Source: Candidatus Saccharibacteria bacterium oral taxon 488
GTDB taxonomy: Bacteria; Patescibacteriota; Saccharimonadia; Saccharimonadales; Saccharimonadaceae
Direction of reading: 5' to 3'
NCBI GenBank assembly: GCA_013099195.1
Contig: CP039999.1
Coordinates: 682,001 to 746,000 of the forward strand
DNA: 64,000 nt
A program made the translations under genes and the position numbers. How positions within the stretch are numbered: the stretch's first letter is position 1; the number at the start of each line of letters is the position of its first letter. This document shows positions 8,160 to 17,781 of this stretch, one piece after another. The notes below the pieces were generated by a model. It was not told the origin of the DNA and made no database searches. It saw only the letters and a program-made list of their open reading frames with translations.

Positions 8160-8999
8160 TCACTTCGACTGCCTCGTCTGCTTTTTAGCTATTTGCTCAA
8201 AGACGCCATCGCCCAAGAGGTGCCGTGTGTAGAAGAGAACTCTCGCCAATTTACCAACAAGATACCGACGTCGTGGATGCTTACTCTCAATAATTGTCGC
8301 TACTTTGTGTGCAACCACGCTAGGCGGTGACATGGTCCTATATGACTGAGATAGGTTGTGCGATATTGCCTTTGCCACGCCGCCATAGGCACCGTTTGAC
8401 GAATAACGAGTAAGCGGCTCTTCAGCTAATTTGTAGAAATTTGTAGCGATCAAGCCAGGCTCAATTATCACAAGCTTGATGCTGTATTCCTGCAGCTCTA
8501 GCCGCAAGCTATCGGAAAACCCCTCGATAGCGTGCTTTGAAGCATGATACCAGGCACCGAGCGGAAAATATACCCTACCTCCAACAGATGACATATTAAT
8601 AATCAAGCCCGATCCCGCCTCTCTCATGCTAGGCAGCACAAGCTGCGTCAACCTGGCCAGCCCGAACACATTAACCTCAAACTGCCTGCGGGCCTGTTCA
8701 ATTGGAACGTCCTCTACCGCCCCCAGTAATCCATAGCCAGCATTATTGATAAGTACATCTATTCTTCCCTGCTCGTCACAAATCTTTTTTACCGCAGCCT
8801 CAAGTGATTTTTCATCTTTCATATCACCCGGTATTAACCGAAGGCCTTTAATTTTTTGAAGCGCCTCACTATTTCGAGCAAGTCCGTATACTATATAACC
8901 TTTCCGCAAAAGCAGCTCGGCGGTCGCTCTTCCGATACCGCTGGACGCTCCAGTAATTAACACTACTTTATGATTTGAATTATACTTTTTTCTACTCAT
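8160..8999 (-). CDS. Short-chain dehydrogenase/reductase
   Basis: 279 residues of the classical SDR family. It has the NAD(P)-binding TGASSGIGRATAE, the structural NNAGYG, the catalytic Ser in NMSSVGG and YHASK with catalytic Tyr and Lys. It reduces a carbonyl or oxidises an alcohol; substrate unknown. The start at 8999 is chosen because TATACT ends 6 nt upstream; an open frame continues upstream through the promoter. Divergent from a MerR-family gene whose likely operator lies inside the SDR promoter. Confidence 0.9.
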   Translation of the reverse strand: MSRKKYNSNHKVVLITGASSGIGRATAELLLRKGYIVYGLARNSEALQKIKGLRLIPGDMKDEKSLEAAVKKICDEQGRIDVLINNAGYGLLGAVEDVPIEQARRQFEVNVFGLARLTQLVLPSMREAGSGLIINMSSVGGRVYFPLGAWYHASKHAIEGFSDSLRLELQEYSIKLVIIEPGLIATNFYKLAEEPLTRYSSNGAYGGVAKAISHNLSQSYRTMSPPSVVAHKVATIIESKHPRRRYLVGKLARVLFYTRHLLGDGVFEQIAKKQTRQSK

Positions 9000-9005
9000 A
9001 ATAGT

Positions 9006-9037
9006 AGTATAATCTATGGAGTATACTCTATAGTCAA
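9006..9037 (-). promoter_or_regulatory. MerR-type promoter of the SDR gene with long spacer and dyad operator
   Basis: On the minus strand TTGACT (9032-9037) and TATACT (9006-9011) are 20 bp apart, longer than the usual 17. A 20-bp near-perfect palindrome fills the spacer (9014-9033, CTATGGAGTATACTCTATAG). This is the geometry of MerR-activated promoters, in which the regulator untwists an over-long spacer. The transcript would be leaderless. Confidence 0.6.
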
Positions 9038-9063
9038 TAGACCATAACGAGGGAGGTTTTACC

Positions 9064-9414
9064 ATGCTAATTCATCAACTTTCCAAAAAATCTGGTGTTT
9101 CTATCGATACCATTCGTTACTATACAAAAATCGGTATTTTACCGGTAACACAACGTCCTGCTGGAAGCCGCAGTTATTCAGACTACGACGAGAGTGCACT
9201 CGAGTACCTCACGGAAATACGCCTCGCTAAGTCAGCAGGCTTTACGCTGATGGAGATCAAGCAATACATCAGGGAATGGAACGACGGACAGATTACACCA
9301 GATACGGCTATTGATATATTGCATAAAAAGATTGCGATGGTACGAAAGAAAAAGTCTGAACTTGATGCAATAGAAGCGATATTAAAAAGTAAAATAACAC
9401 AGCTCCGCCCCTAG
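9064..9414 (+). CDS. MerR-family transcriptional regulator
   Basis: 116 residues. The N-terminal winged helix is typical: IHQLSKKSGVSIDTIRYYTK, then SRSYSDYDE and LAKSAGFTLMEIKQY. The dimerisation coiled coil (residues ~80-112) is short and there is no cysteine, so metal sensing like ZntR or CueR is unlikely. GGGAGG lies 8 nt before the ATG. It probably controls the divergent SDR gene and itself. Confidence 0.88.
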   Translation: MLIHQLSKKSGVSIDTIRYYTKIGILPVTQRPAGSRSYSDYDESALEYLTEIRLAKSAGFTLMEIKQYIREWNDGQITPDTAIDILHKKIAMVRKKKSELDAIEAILKSKITQLRP

Positions 9415-9462
9415 CTACATTGCCGTAATTGAGCACCCTGCTAGCTACTTTTGAGTAGATTA

Positions 9463-11241
9463 CTACAGCCCTAATTCTCGCAATTGTGCTGGATCAACCA
9501 TTGATGGCGAATCCATCATTACGTCAACGCCCGAGCCGTTCTTTGGAAAGGCTAGAGTTTCGCGGACGTTTTGTTCGCCAGTCAGCTCCATGAGAATGCG
9601 GTCAACGCCAAAGGCACAGCCAGCGTGCGGTGGTGCGCCGTACTTGAAGGCATTGAGCATGGCGCCAAACTTTTCTTCAACGTAGCTTTCGCTAAAACCA
9701 AGCAGGTCAAACACTTTGTACAGCACCGCTGGGTTGTGGTTGCGCACGCCGCCAGAGCAAATTTCGTAGCCGTTCATCACCATGTCAAACTGGTCAGCCA
9801 CAATGGCTAGTTTTTCGGCATCGGTCGTCGCCGATTCCAGCGCCTGCAGGCCACCCTTTGGCATACCGAATGGATTGTGGCCAAAATCAAGCTTCTTGCC
9901 GTGGTCATCCCATTCATAGAACGGAAAATCGATAATCCAAGCTAAGGCTACCACGCTCGGGTCTTTCAAGTTGAAGTGGGTGGAAAATTCGTTTCGCAGA
10001 CGACCAAGCACGGCGTTGACGACTGGGCGAGTGTCAGCGCCGAAAAAGACTGCGTCGCCATCAACTGCACCAGTTTTTTGCTTAATCGCCGTGAGCTCTG
10101 TTTCGCTCAAGAACTTGGCAATTGGTGATTTTGCCTCACCATCTTGGTAGGTGATGTACGCCAAACCACCCGCGCCCTCACTTTTGGCAATGTCGGTGAA
10201 TTGATCAATTTGCTTGCGGCTCAAACTAGCGCCATTTTTGACGCAGATCGCCTTGATACACTCAGCCTGCTTGAACACGCCAAATTCGGTACTGGCGAAT
10301 ACGTCAGTCAGATCAATCAGCTCCATGCCAAAGCGCAGGTCTGGCTTGTCCGAGCCATACGTCTCCATGGCGTCGCGGTAAGAAATACGTGGAATTGGAC
10401 TGCCATCACCGACCGCGAGACCACTCAAATCCAGCAATTTCTTGCCAGCAAAATCAGTCGCGAGCTGCCGCATCAGCGGCTCAACCTCCTGGCGAACTTC
10501 CTCGCCGTCTTCAACGAAGCTCATCTCCAAGTCCAGCTGATAAAACTCGCCGTACAGTCGATCAGCCCGCGGATCTTCGTCGCGAAAACACGCCGCCAGC
10601 TGGTAATACCGCGGCACGCCGCCAACCATCAGTAGCTGCTTGAACTGCTGCGGTGCTTGTGGTAAAGCGTAAAATTTGCCCTCTTGCAGACGACTGGGGA
10701 TCAGGAAATCGCGTGCACCTTCGGGACTAGAATTTGCCAAAATTGGCGTCTGAATCTCGATGAAGTCCCGAGTATCCATGTACTGATGCATGCGCTGGTA
10801 CATTTCAGCGCGTTTTTTCAGCATCTGTTGCATTGTTGGACGGCGCAAATCAAGGTAACGATACTTAAAACGCAAGTCCTCACCCGCTTGGTTTTCCTCA
10901 GCAAAGGGCTGGATTGGCAAGGTCTCAGCTCGATTGAGGATCTCCAAATTTTTCACCACAATTTCCACATTACCGCTGGCAATATGTGGATTTTTCAAAC
11001 CTTCGCCGCGCTCCGTCACCACACCGCTGGCACGAATCACAAACTCATCGCGCAGGCTTTCCGCCAAACGAAACGCTTCCGCCTGCTCAGGATTAATCAC
11101 CAGCTGCACCAACCCAGTATGGTCGCGCAGGTCAATAAAAATCAGCCCGCCGTGATCGCGTCGGGAATACACCCAGCCAGCCACTGTAATCATTTCCCCA
11201 ACCCTATCAGGGGTATGTATCGCCAAAACTCTCTTTTTCAT
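9463..11241 (-). CDS. aspS: Aspartyl-tRNA synthetase
   Basis: 592 residues, a bacterial-type class II synthetase. The N-terminal OB anticodon-binding domain (VAGWVYSRRDHGGLIFIDLRD) is followed by motif 2 (ACFRDEDPRADR), a GAD-type insertion (~residues 300-420) and motif 3 (GCAFGVDRILMEL). It may charge tRNA-Asp only or also tRNA-Asn; this cannot be told here. TATAAT (11249-11254, minus strand) ends 7 nt before the ATG and contains the stop codon of the upstream ruvB gene. Predicted leaderless. Confidence 0.97.
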   Translation of the reverse strand: MKKRVLAIHTPDRVGEMITVAGWVYSRRDHGGLIFIDLRDHTGLVQLVINPEQAEAFRLAESLRDEFVIRASGVVTERGEGLKNPHIASGNVEIVVKNLEILNRAETLPIQPFAEENQAGEDLRFKYRYLDLRRPTMQQMLKKRAEMYQRMHQYMDTRDFIEIQTPILANSSPEGARDFLIPSRLQEGKFYALPQAPQQFKQLLMVGGVPRYYQLAACFRDEDPRADRLYGEFYQLDLEMSFVEDGEEVRQEVEPLMRQLATDFAGKKLLDLSGLAVGDGSPIPRISYRDAMETYGSDKPDLRFGMELIDLTDVFASTEFGVFKQAECIKAICVKNGASLSRKQIDQFTDIAKSEGAGGLAYITYQDGEAKSPIAKFLSETELTAIKQKTGAVDGDAVFFGADTRPVVNAVLGRLRNEFSTHFNLKDPSVVALAWIIDFPFYEWDDHGKKLDFGHNPFGMPKGGLQALESATTDAEKLAIVADQFDMVMNGYEICSGGVRNHNPAVLYKVFDLLGFSESYVEEKFGAMLNAFKYGAPPHAGCAFGVDRILMELTGEQNVRETLAFPKNGSGVDVMMDSPSMVDPAQLRELGL

Positions 11242-11249
11242 ATCTGTTA

Positions 11250-12248
11250 TTATAGCATATTGATGTGTTTTTTCGCCCTTGGCGTCACCCGGCGGCCGCG
11301 CGGTGTGCGCTCGATGAAGCCAATTTGCAGTAAATACGGCTCATAAAAATCCTCAATCGTCGTTGCTTCGTCACCCGTCAGCGCAGCAATGGTGGTTAGC
11401 CCCACGGGATTATCACCATAATTTTCTAGAATTGACTGCAGTAAATTACGGTCAGCCGGATCCAAACCTAGCTCGTCCACTTCCAGCATCTCCAAGGCGC
11501 TCGTTGTGGTTTTTACATCAATTATGCCATCGCCATTCACGTCAGCGTAGTCGCGTACGCGCTTGAGCAGGCGGTTAGCAATACGCGGCGTCAAGCGAGC
11601 CCGCGTCGATAATAAATCCGCCGCTTCGCGCCGAATCGACGACTCCAGGATGGCCGCACTCCGTGTCACAATCTTAGCGATATCCTCTGGCTCGTAAAAT
11701 TCCAAGCGGTAAATATGCCCGAATCGATCGCGCAGCGGCGCCGCCAGACTACCTGTCCGCGTGGTTGCACCGATGACCGTAAACCGCGGCAAATCCAGCC
11801 GAATCGACCGAGCCGCCGGGCCTTTACCGATGACGATATCCAGCTTGAAATCTTCCATGGCCGAATACAAGATCTCTTCCACCGCCCGGCCGAGCCGATG
11901 AATCTCATCAATGAACAAAATATCGCCGTCCGCCAAATTGGTCAAAATTGACGCCAGATCACCCGCTTTCTCAATGGCCGGGCCGCTGGTGATGCGCAAA
12001 TTCGTTCCCATCTCATTGGCGATCACCGTCGCCATGGTCGTCTTACCCAGTCCTGGCGGGCCATACAGCAGCACATGATCCAGTGGCTCGCCGCGCTTCT
12101 TTGCCGCCTCAATTGCTAACCGCAAATTACGCTTCAATCGCTCCTGGCCGACATATTCATTAAAACTCTGCGGACGCAGGCTAACTTCAATCCGCTGCTC
12201 CTCGGCGTCATCGTGCGGACTAGTATCGACTATTCTTTGAATTGCCAT
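11250..12248 (-). CDS. ruvB: Holliday junction branch-migration ATPase RuvB
   Basis: 332 residues. RuvB hallmarks: Walker [15 protein letters not shown], Walker [11 protein letters not shown], sensor [18 protein letters not shown] and the C-terminal winged helix ending in [16 protein letters not shown]. It acts as a hexamer with RuvA. The ruvA and ruvC genes lie about 2-5 kb away. TATAAT ends 6 nt before the ATG. Confidence 0.97.
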   Translation of the reverse strand: MAIQRIVDTSPHDDAEEQRIEVSLRPQSFNEYVGQERLKRNLRLAIEAAKKRGEPLDHVLLYGPPGLGKTTMATVIANEMGTNLRITSGPAIEKAGDLASILTNLADGDILFIDEIHRLGRAVEEILYSAMEDFKLDIVIGKGPAARSIRLDLPRFTVIGATTRTGSLAAPLRDRFGHIYRLEFYEPEDIAKIVTRSAAILESSIRREAADLLSTRARLTPRIANRLLKRVRDYADVNGDGIIDVKTTTSALEMLEVDELGLDPADRNLLQSILENYGDNPVGLTTIAALTGDEATTIEDFYEPYLLQIGFIERTPRGRRVTPRAKKHINML

Positions 12249-12279
12249 AAACTAATTATATCATCCACAGCGGAGCGCA

Positions 12280-12765
12280 CTAATCTCTCGTAAGCCGACT
12301 ACGCAGCGCCTGCATAATTTCGCGAAACGTTTCGTCACTCACCATATGCACCGCATCCTCTAGGTGTCGTGGCCATTTTGGATCAGGAAATTCCTCACCA
12401 GCAAATGTGGTACCACCAAGATAGCGCGGATACAAATGCCAGTGCACGTGTGTTGGCCGGCCAGCCTTCACTGCATTATTCATCAGGCATTCCCAGTTAC
12501 ACACATCGGCGCCAAACGCTGCTTTGACTGCCTGCTCAATTTGACGAATCACCTGATGGAGCTCTGTCCAATCTGCCTCGTCCAGCTCCGACAACGTTTC
12601 CTTGTGCTGGCGCAGGGTGATAAATGACTTACCCAAATAGCACTGATTCTTGTCAAGCACCGCCACCCAACGTTCGGTTTGCAATATGACGTTATCGTCA
12701 GCCGCCGTCTGACCAACCAGCAGCGGACAGATTCCACATTCCTTCTGTGTCGTGCATGTATTCAT
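12280..12765 (-). CDS. HIT-family nucleotide hydrolase
   Basis: 161 residues with the histidine triad HVHWHLYPRY (HxHxH). The N-terminal cysteines (TCTTQKECGICPLL) resemble a small zinc site found in some HIT proteins. The family hydrolyses Ap4A, AMP-lysine or similar nucleotides. AGGAGG is 4-5 nt before the ATG, with TATAAT further upstream, so this gene has a normal short leader. Confidence 0.88.
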   Translation of the reverse strand: MNTCTTQKECGICPLLVGQTAADDNVILQTERWVAVLDKNQCYLGKSFITLRQHKETLSELDEADWTELHQVIRQIEQAVKAAFGADVCNWECLMNNAVKAGRPTHVHWHLYPRYLGGTTFAGEEFPDPKWPRHLEDAVHMVSDETFREIMQALRSRLTRD

Positions 12766-12869
12766 GATACCTCCTGGTATGGATTATACCACTTGGCAAG
12801 GAGTGTCTGCTTATAATTCGTGCCATATTATTGCATAATTATAAATTATATTGTAGAATTGGTATCGTT

Positions 12870-14198
12870 ATGAGTGAGAAGCATATGGAAAGTACACTGG
12901 CTAACGGCGGGAATGCACCTGAACGAATAACATTTCGCGCTCTAGCTCCATATTTCACTCTAGGAGCGGCGTTCGGAAGTGTGATGGGTGTTCTCGGCTA
13001 CAACTACATCGCGAGTACTCACCCCAATCGCCCGACAGAAATTGACACAACGACAGTAGCCACAGCAGCTACAGGGTCAAAGCAACAACAGCTACAGCTA
13101 CCATCCAAGATCCAGCCTCTTATCATTACCGGCTCATCAGCATCCCTAGAAACTCCAACAACACCAGAATATGTCGCCGATACTAGTAACCGAATAGCAA
13201 ATACGCTCAAGGTTGCCACCGAGGCTATAGCACAGACCATGGATGCCGCTCAAAGTACTATATACACCGCAGAGACATTACCAATGGAAGGGCCGCCGAT
13301 TGATTCAGAAACTGGTAAGCCTTGTTATCAGCTCAAAGACATACAGCAAGCTATTGGAGCAATAAATTTGCCAAGCGGTGTCACTCCATACGTTATATTG
13401 CCGCCCGGAATATGCGAAAAACAACCTTATGCTGCCTATGCCTCTGGCGATAACGTTGTCACAACCTCTAAAGTTATTGACAATCCGGGTACCGCAGCGC
13501 ATGAACTCGGCCACGTTGCAGGCCTCCACCACACAAATAGTTTTGATATCAAGTCCGGTTATGGCCAAGGAAAACTCTCTCAAGATATAGACATGACAGA
13601 GGCTATAGGACAAGGATATGGTGATTTTCGTAGGGTAAAAAACCAGGATATCCCTGAGCAAGATGTTCCTAAACCAAATATCGAAGAAGCTTCTGGCGAG
13701 ACAAGCGTTATGGGTTATCATTTCCCAATTGACAAAGACTGCACCGAGAAGAATACATGTGACATATTTAATCTACCCGAGAAATATCGACTCGACCCTA
13801 AGAAATTCCCACTCTACGACATTGATCCCTCGACACTAAATGATTCCTCTACCGCGATAACCCTATCCACCGAACCGTACAACATACAGGGTGTACGGAT
13901 ACCGATACCAGCATCCCATCCGATTCGCCAAATCCACGGAGGAGAACTGCTTACTGATTTTATTGTTAGTATAAAATATGACGGCAATGGCTCAAGCTGT
14001 TTTAAGGTTCCTACCTTTGTCATAGACAAAAGAGGGATTGTGACAGAGCTGAATTCGCCCCATACCGGAGTGATCCCAGGCTACTGTCTGTCAGATAGCT
14101 TTGATGGCTGGTCTATTTTTAATGATAGTTCTACCGGCGTGAGGATCAAGGTGCAACGCCAAAATGGTGAGACGCAGCTACTTGTTAAAAAATTTTGA
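12870..14198 (+). CDS. Membrane-anchored metzincin-like metalloprotease
   Basis: About 442 residues. An N-terminal hydrophobic segment (FTLGAAFGSVMGVLGY) anchors the protein. After a Thr/Pro-rich linker comes the zinc motif HELGHVAGLHH, fitting HExxHxxGxxH of metzincins. A Met-turn candidate is SVMGYHFP, about 75 residues later. Cysteines around the domain suggest extracellular disulfides. It could process host or self surface proteins. The start (MSEKHMES) is preferred over a TTATTG-rich upstream extension; TAGAAT lies 10 nt before it, so the exact start is uncertain. Confidence 0.78.
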   Translation: MSEKHMESTLANGGNAPERITFRALAPYFTLGAAFGSVMGVLGYNYIASTHPNRPTEIDTTTVATAATGSKQQQLQLPSKIQPLIITGSSASLETPTTPEYVADTSNRIANTLKVATEAIAQTMDAAQSTIYTAETLPMEGPPIDSETGKPCYQLKDIQQAIGAINLPSGVTPYVILPPGICEKQPYAAYASGDNVVTTSKVIDNPGTAAHELGHVAGLHHTNSFDIKSGYGQGKLSQDIDMTEAIGQGYGDFRRVKNQDIPEQDVPKPNIEEASGETSVMGYHFPIDKDCTEKNTCDIFNLPEKYRLDPKKFPLYDIDPSTLNDSSTAITLSTEPYNIQGVRIPIPASHPIRQIHGGELLTDFIVSIKYDGNGSSCFKVPTFVIDKRGIVTELNSPHTGVIPGYCLSDSFDGWSIFNDSSTGVRIKVQRQNGETQLLVKKF

Positions 14199-14219
14199 AT
14201 TGGCTACCGGACTCTCTGC

Positions 14220-14798
14220 TCATTTCTTCAGCGCCATCGTCACTCGTTGTGCCGTCGGTAGATTGACATCAACATTTTCCAGCGCCTTGGTGGCGTCAGC
14301 CAAGGTATAGCCCAGTGCCATTAGCGCTTCCAGTGCTTCGTCGGAGGTGCTTAATTCAGTCTGGACTGGCGCGACCGCTCGGCCGTACTGCGTCGGCAGG
14401 CCGACTTTATCGCTCAGATCAACCACCACGCGTTCAGCGGTTTTTTTGCCGACACCAGCAGCTTTTTGCACAAACGCACTATCAGCATTGGCGATGGCGT
14501 TGCGCACCTGCTCTGCGTCGCCGAGGCTGAGAATTGCCAGTGCCGCTTTTGGGCCAACACCCTGAACAGTAATCAGCACTTCAAACAGCTTTTTTGCAGC
14601 CAAACTAGAAAAACCGAATAGCTCTTCCGCCTGCTCGCGCACATGATGATAGGTGTAAAACTTAGCGTCTTGACTGAGCGCCACCGCCTGGAAATCACCA
14701 GCCGACACGCTCACTTCATAACCAACGCCGTGAACGTCAATCACGATGCTGCCCGCACCAAATTTTTCAGCGATCGTACCAGAGAGATGGGCGATCAC
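14220..14798 (-). CDS. ruvA: Holliday junction DNA helicase subunit RuvA
   Basis: 192 residues. Typical N-terminus (MIAHLSGTIAEKF, VHGVGYEV), two helix-hairpin-helix motifs (VQGVGPKAALAIL and AAGVGKKTAERVVVDL) and a C-terminal RuvB-contacting domain (ALMALGYT). RuvA binds the Holliday junction. Its start overlaps the PBP stop by 4 nt, so it is translated from the ruvC-PBP-ruvA transcript. Confidence 0.96.
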   Translation of the reverse strand: MIAHLSGTIAEKFGAGSIVIDVHGVGYEVSVSAGDFQAVALSQDAKFYTYHHVREQAEELFGFSSLAAKKLFEVLITVQGVGPKAALAILSLGDAEQVRNAIANADSAFVQKAAGVGKKTAERVVVDLSDKVGLPTQYGRAVAPVQTELSTSDEALEALMALGYTLADATKALENVDVNLPTAQRVTMALKK

Positions 14799-17221
14799 GG
14801 TCGTCTGTCTCCGCCGCCCGGAGGATTGGTCGGGCCGGGCGAAGTGCCGCCACTGCCACCACCCGAACCGCCACCACTGCCACCACCACTGCCATTACCG
14901 CCGCCCGGGTTCTGGTCGTCATCGCCGGTACTACCACACGACGCAGTCTTTCGCGAATGTTTCGTCGCATCAAATTTGTCTTCGCTGATGGTGATGAGCC
15001 TCCTGGTAGCTAGGTCACAGACGGTGATCTGCTTAGTGGTGGGCGTTTGCCGACAATCAGCAGCATTCTTGGAATATTTAGCGGCGTCAAATTGATCTTC
15101 AAAAATTGACTCCATTTGCTTGGTGGCGAGATTACACACCTCAATCTTTGGCTTGGTCTGGTCGCATTTCTCGGTCGGGAGGGCGTTCGAGAGGAAGTAT
15201 TCTTTGTAGGCGCCGGAGCTAGAATCATCAGCGAGGCCGCCATTGCTACTACACACGCTCCGCTGGACAACGCCGTTTGGCACGTCAAAACCAGTTTTCG
15301 CGCCCGCCAGCAGCTTGGTCATCGTCGCCCGCCAAATTGGCGCTGCCACGTCCGAACCGCCGCTGTTCATGACTTTATTGTTGTTATTGCCAACCCACAC
15401 GCCGACAGCATATTGCGGCGTATAGCCAATCGTCCAGGCATCGCGGTTATCATTGGTGGTGCCCGTCTTGACTGCGACTGTTTTACCGCCCACCGTCAGG
15501 CTGCTGCCAAACATCCCCGCCCGCGCGGCGTTATCCGACAGAATGCTGGAGATGAGATAGGCGCCACCTTGGCTGATGGCTTGGCGCGTACTCGCTGGTT
15601 TCCACGACGCGTTCTTGTTGAACTTATCCTTGACCTCAGTGATGAAATTGAGCGATTCGTACTGCGTGCCACCGTTAGCAAAGGCCGCGTAGGCATTAGT
15701 CATCTCGCTCAGGCGCACCTCAGCCGAGCCAAGCGCCAGTGACAATCCGTAATTTTTGTTTTCGTCAAGCGTGCTGATGCCGAGTTTCTTGGCAGCTTGG
15801 ATGGAACGATTGATGCCATACTTTTGCATGATCAGAACGCTCGGGATGTTCAGCGACCAGCTCAGCGACTTGCGCGTCGTCACTTTACCATTCCAGCGGC
15901 GGGTAGCGTTGTAGGGTACGTAGCCATTAAAATCAGTCAGTTTATCGTCAAAAACTGTCGCCGGCGTGATGATGCCATCAGCCATCGCCTGCGCATAATA
16001 CAGCGGCTTGAAGCTTGAGCCAGGCTGGCGCGGCGTGGTTACCATATTGACCTTACCCCACTCGGCGTTATTATAGTCAGCGCTGCCGACCAGAGCCCGC
16101 ACCTCGCCAGTTTTTGGATCAATGACGATACCACTGGCGTTAGTGCCACCGAGGCGATTGATCTGCTTCATTTGTTTGGCAATATTTTCTTGGAGGAGAT
16201 GCTGCGTGTCGAGATTCAGCGAGGTCTTGACACGGTAGCCCGAGCGCATGACTTTTTCGTAGCCATATTTGTCACTGAGCTGCTTGATAGCCATCTCGGC
16301 AAAATGCGGCGCTTCGGAATTCGTATGAGCCGCACCGCCGCCAGAATACGCTAGCTGCGTAGCCTCCGCCTGCTGCTTCTGTTCCTCAGTGATAAAGCCT
16401 TCAGCCTGCATTCGACCGAGCACCGTCTTTTGGCGTTGCTTGGCGTATTCGGCATTACCGCTGATCGGTGAATAGCGGCTTGGCGCCGGCAGCACACCGA
16501 CCAGCATACTACTCTCAGCCAGCGTCAAATCCTTCGGCGATTTATTGAAATACACTTTAGCCGCCTCCTCGATACCAAAGGCGTTTTCACCAAAGTACAC
16601 CGAGTTGAGGTACATCATCAAGATCTGCTCTTTGCTGTAATTTTGCTCGATGGCGATGGCCATAAATAGCTCTTGGTACTTGCGCATAAAGCTGTGTTCA
16701 TTGCTGAGCAAATTGTTCTTGACCAGCTGCTGCGTCAAGGTTGAGCCGCCACCATGCCGCGTGATCGCCGCCCGGAAAATACTGAAAATATTAAAGCCGC
16801 TGTGCTTATAAAAATCCTTATCCTCGCTGGCGATCAATGCCTTTTTCATACTCTCGGAGATGTCTTTGAGCTGCACCAAGTTCCGCCGCTCGGCATTGCC
16901 AACGCTATAAATCACCTTGTCATTGGCGTCAGTCAGTACGATGCCGGTATTGTTGCGGTTCATTAACCGCTCCTGATCGCCGATATCGCGCGCATAATAA
17001 AAATAGCTAGCAATCGGTACGATGATCAAAAATAGTAAAATCGGCAGCAGACACACCATAATTTTTTTCGGCCGACTCAGCCGCCAAAACCACAAAAAGT
17101 GTTTGTGTTGACGCGGTAATTTACCGGGTTTCGCCTTGACTTGACCGAGATTGGCATACCGGCCCATGTGCGGCGGCTGCTTCTTTATCGGAGCTCGTTT
17201 TCCCTTGCCTAATTGCACCAT
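14795..17221 (-). CDS. Class A penicillin-binding protein with Cys-repeat tail
   Basis: 808 residues. One N-terminal transmembrane helix, then the GT51 glycosyltransferase domain (ASEDKDFYKHSGFN, GGSTLTQQLVKN), then the transpeptidase with active-site SSFKP, SLN and KTGTTN. It polymerises and cross-links peptidoglycan outside the membrane. The last ~130 residues hold two copies of a ~40-residue unit (VCDLATRRLITISEDKFD and relatives) with paired cysteines, and end in a Gly/Ser/Pro-rich stretch. TATAAT (17228-17233, minus strand) is 6 nt before the ATG and contains the ruvC stop codon. Confidence 0.95.
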   Translation of the reverse strand: MVQLGKGKRAPIKKQPPHMGRYANLGQVKAKPGKLPRQHKHFLWFWRLSRPKKIMVCLLPILLFLIIVPIASYFYYARDIGDQERLMNRNNTGIVLTDANDKVIYSVGNAERRNLVQLKDISESMKKALIASEDKDFYKHSGFNIFSIFRAAITRHGGGSTLTQQLVKNNLLSNEHSFMRKYQELFMAIAIEQNYSKEQILMMYLNSVYFGENAFGIEEAAKVYFNKSPKDLTLAESSMLVGVLPAPSRYSPISGNAEYAKQRQKTVLGRMQAEGFITEEQKQQAEATQLAYSGGGAAHTNSEAPHFAEMAIKQLSDKYGYEKVMRSGYRVKTSLNLDTQHLLQENIAKQMKQINRLGGTNASGIVIDPKTGEVRALVGSADYNNAEWGKVNMVTTPRQPGSSFKPLYYAQAMADGIITPATVFDDKLTDFNGYVPYNATRRWNGKVTTRKSLSWSLNIPSVLIMQKYGINRSIQAAKKLGISTLDENKNYGLSLALGSAEVRLSEMTNAYAAFANGGTQYESLNFITEVKDKFNKNASWKPASTRQAISQGGAYLISSILSDNAARAGMFGSSLTVGGKTVAVKTGTTNDNRDAWTIGYTPQYAVGVWVGNNNNKVMNSGGSDVAAPIWRATMTKLLAGAKTGFDVPNGVVQRSVCSSNGGLADDSSSGAYKEYFLSNALPTEKCDQTKPKIEVCNLATKQMESIFEDQFDAAKYSKNAADCRQTPTTKQITVCDLATRRLITISEDKFDATKHSRKTASCGSTGDDDQNPGGGNGSGGGSGGGSGGGSGGTSPGPTNPPGGGDRRP

Positions 17222-17228
17222 ATATCAA

Positions 17229-17711
17229 TTATACCACGCCACGGCGCGTCGTCGCTGCATGGGTGATGGCCGCCGCGAGTGCATCGGCGCAATCATCTGG
17301 CCTTGGCGCCTGGCTGAGACCTAAGTTGAGGCGCACCATTTCTTGGATCTGCTTTTTGTCAGCCTTGCCATAGCCAGTCAGTGTTTGCTTGATCTGTAGC
17401 GGCGTGTATTCACTGATCACGAGGCCCGCCTTGTGTCCAGTCAGCATCGCCACGCCGCGAGCATGAGCCACAGAAATAGCGGTGGTAACGTTGCGCGCAA
17501 AAAACAATTTTTCAATTGACATCACCTCTGGCTTGGTCTCAGCGATGATCTCCGTCAGGCCATCAAAAATCTCCGCCAGCCGCTCGTCCAGTGGCGTGTG
17601 CGCTGGCGTCTTGATCACACCAGCCGTCACCAGCCGGTAGCCGCCCCGCTTCGTGTCAATCACACCAAAGCCCAAGATACCAGTCCCCGGATCAATGCCA
17701 ATAATTCTCAT
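17229..17711 (-). CDS. ruvC: Holliday junction resolvase RuvC
   Basis: 160 residues. RuvC signatures: RIIGIDPGTGILGFGV (first catalytic Asp), MSIEKLFFARN (Glu), GYGKADKKQIQ, and RPDDCADALAAAITH with the last two acidic residues. It cuts Holliday junctions made mobile by RuvAB. TATAAT ends 6 nt before the ATG (17718-17723, minus strand). Upstream end of the ruvC-PBP-ruvA cluster. Confidence 0.96.
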   Translation of the reverse strand: MRIIGIDPGTGILGFGVIDTKRGGYRLVTAGVIKTPAHTPLDERLAEIFDGLTEIIAETKPEVMSIEKLFFARNVTTAISVAHARGVAMLTGHKAGLVISEYTPLQIKQTLTGYGKADKKQIQEMVRLNLGLSQAPRPDDCADALAAAITHAATTRRGVV

Positions 17712-17781
17712 GAGTTTATTATAACACCCGGCCGGTGACAGTGATTAATACGAGGGCCACCTCGACGAGCTACTCACCAAA

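Noticed and set aside
14800..14900. Gly/Ser repeat of the PBP as an independent tandem repeat element
   Set aside because: It encodes a flexible linker inside the PBP and is a normal low-complexity coding sequence.
15120..15742. Long plus-strand frame opposite the PBP gene
   Set aside because: It is the complement of a well-supported gene and has no family features.
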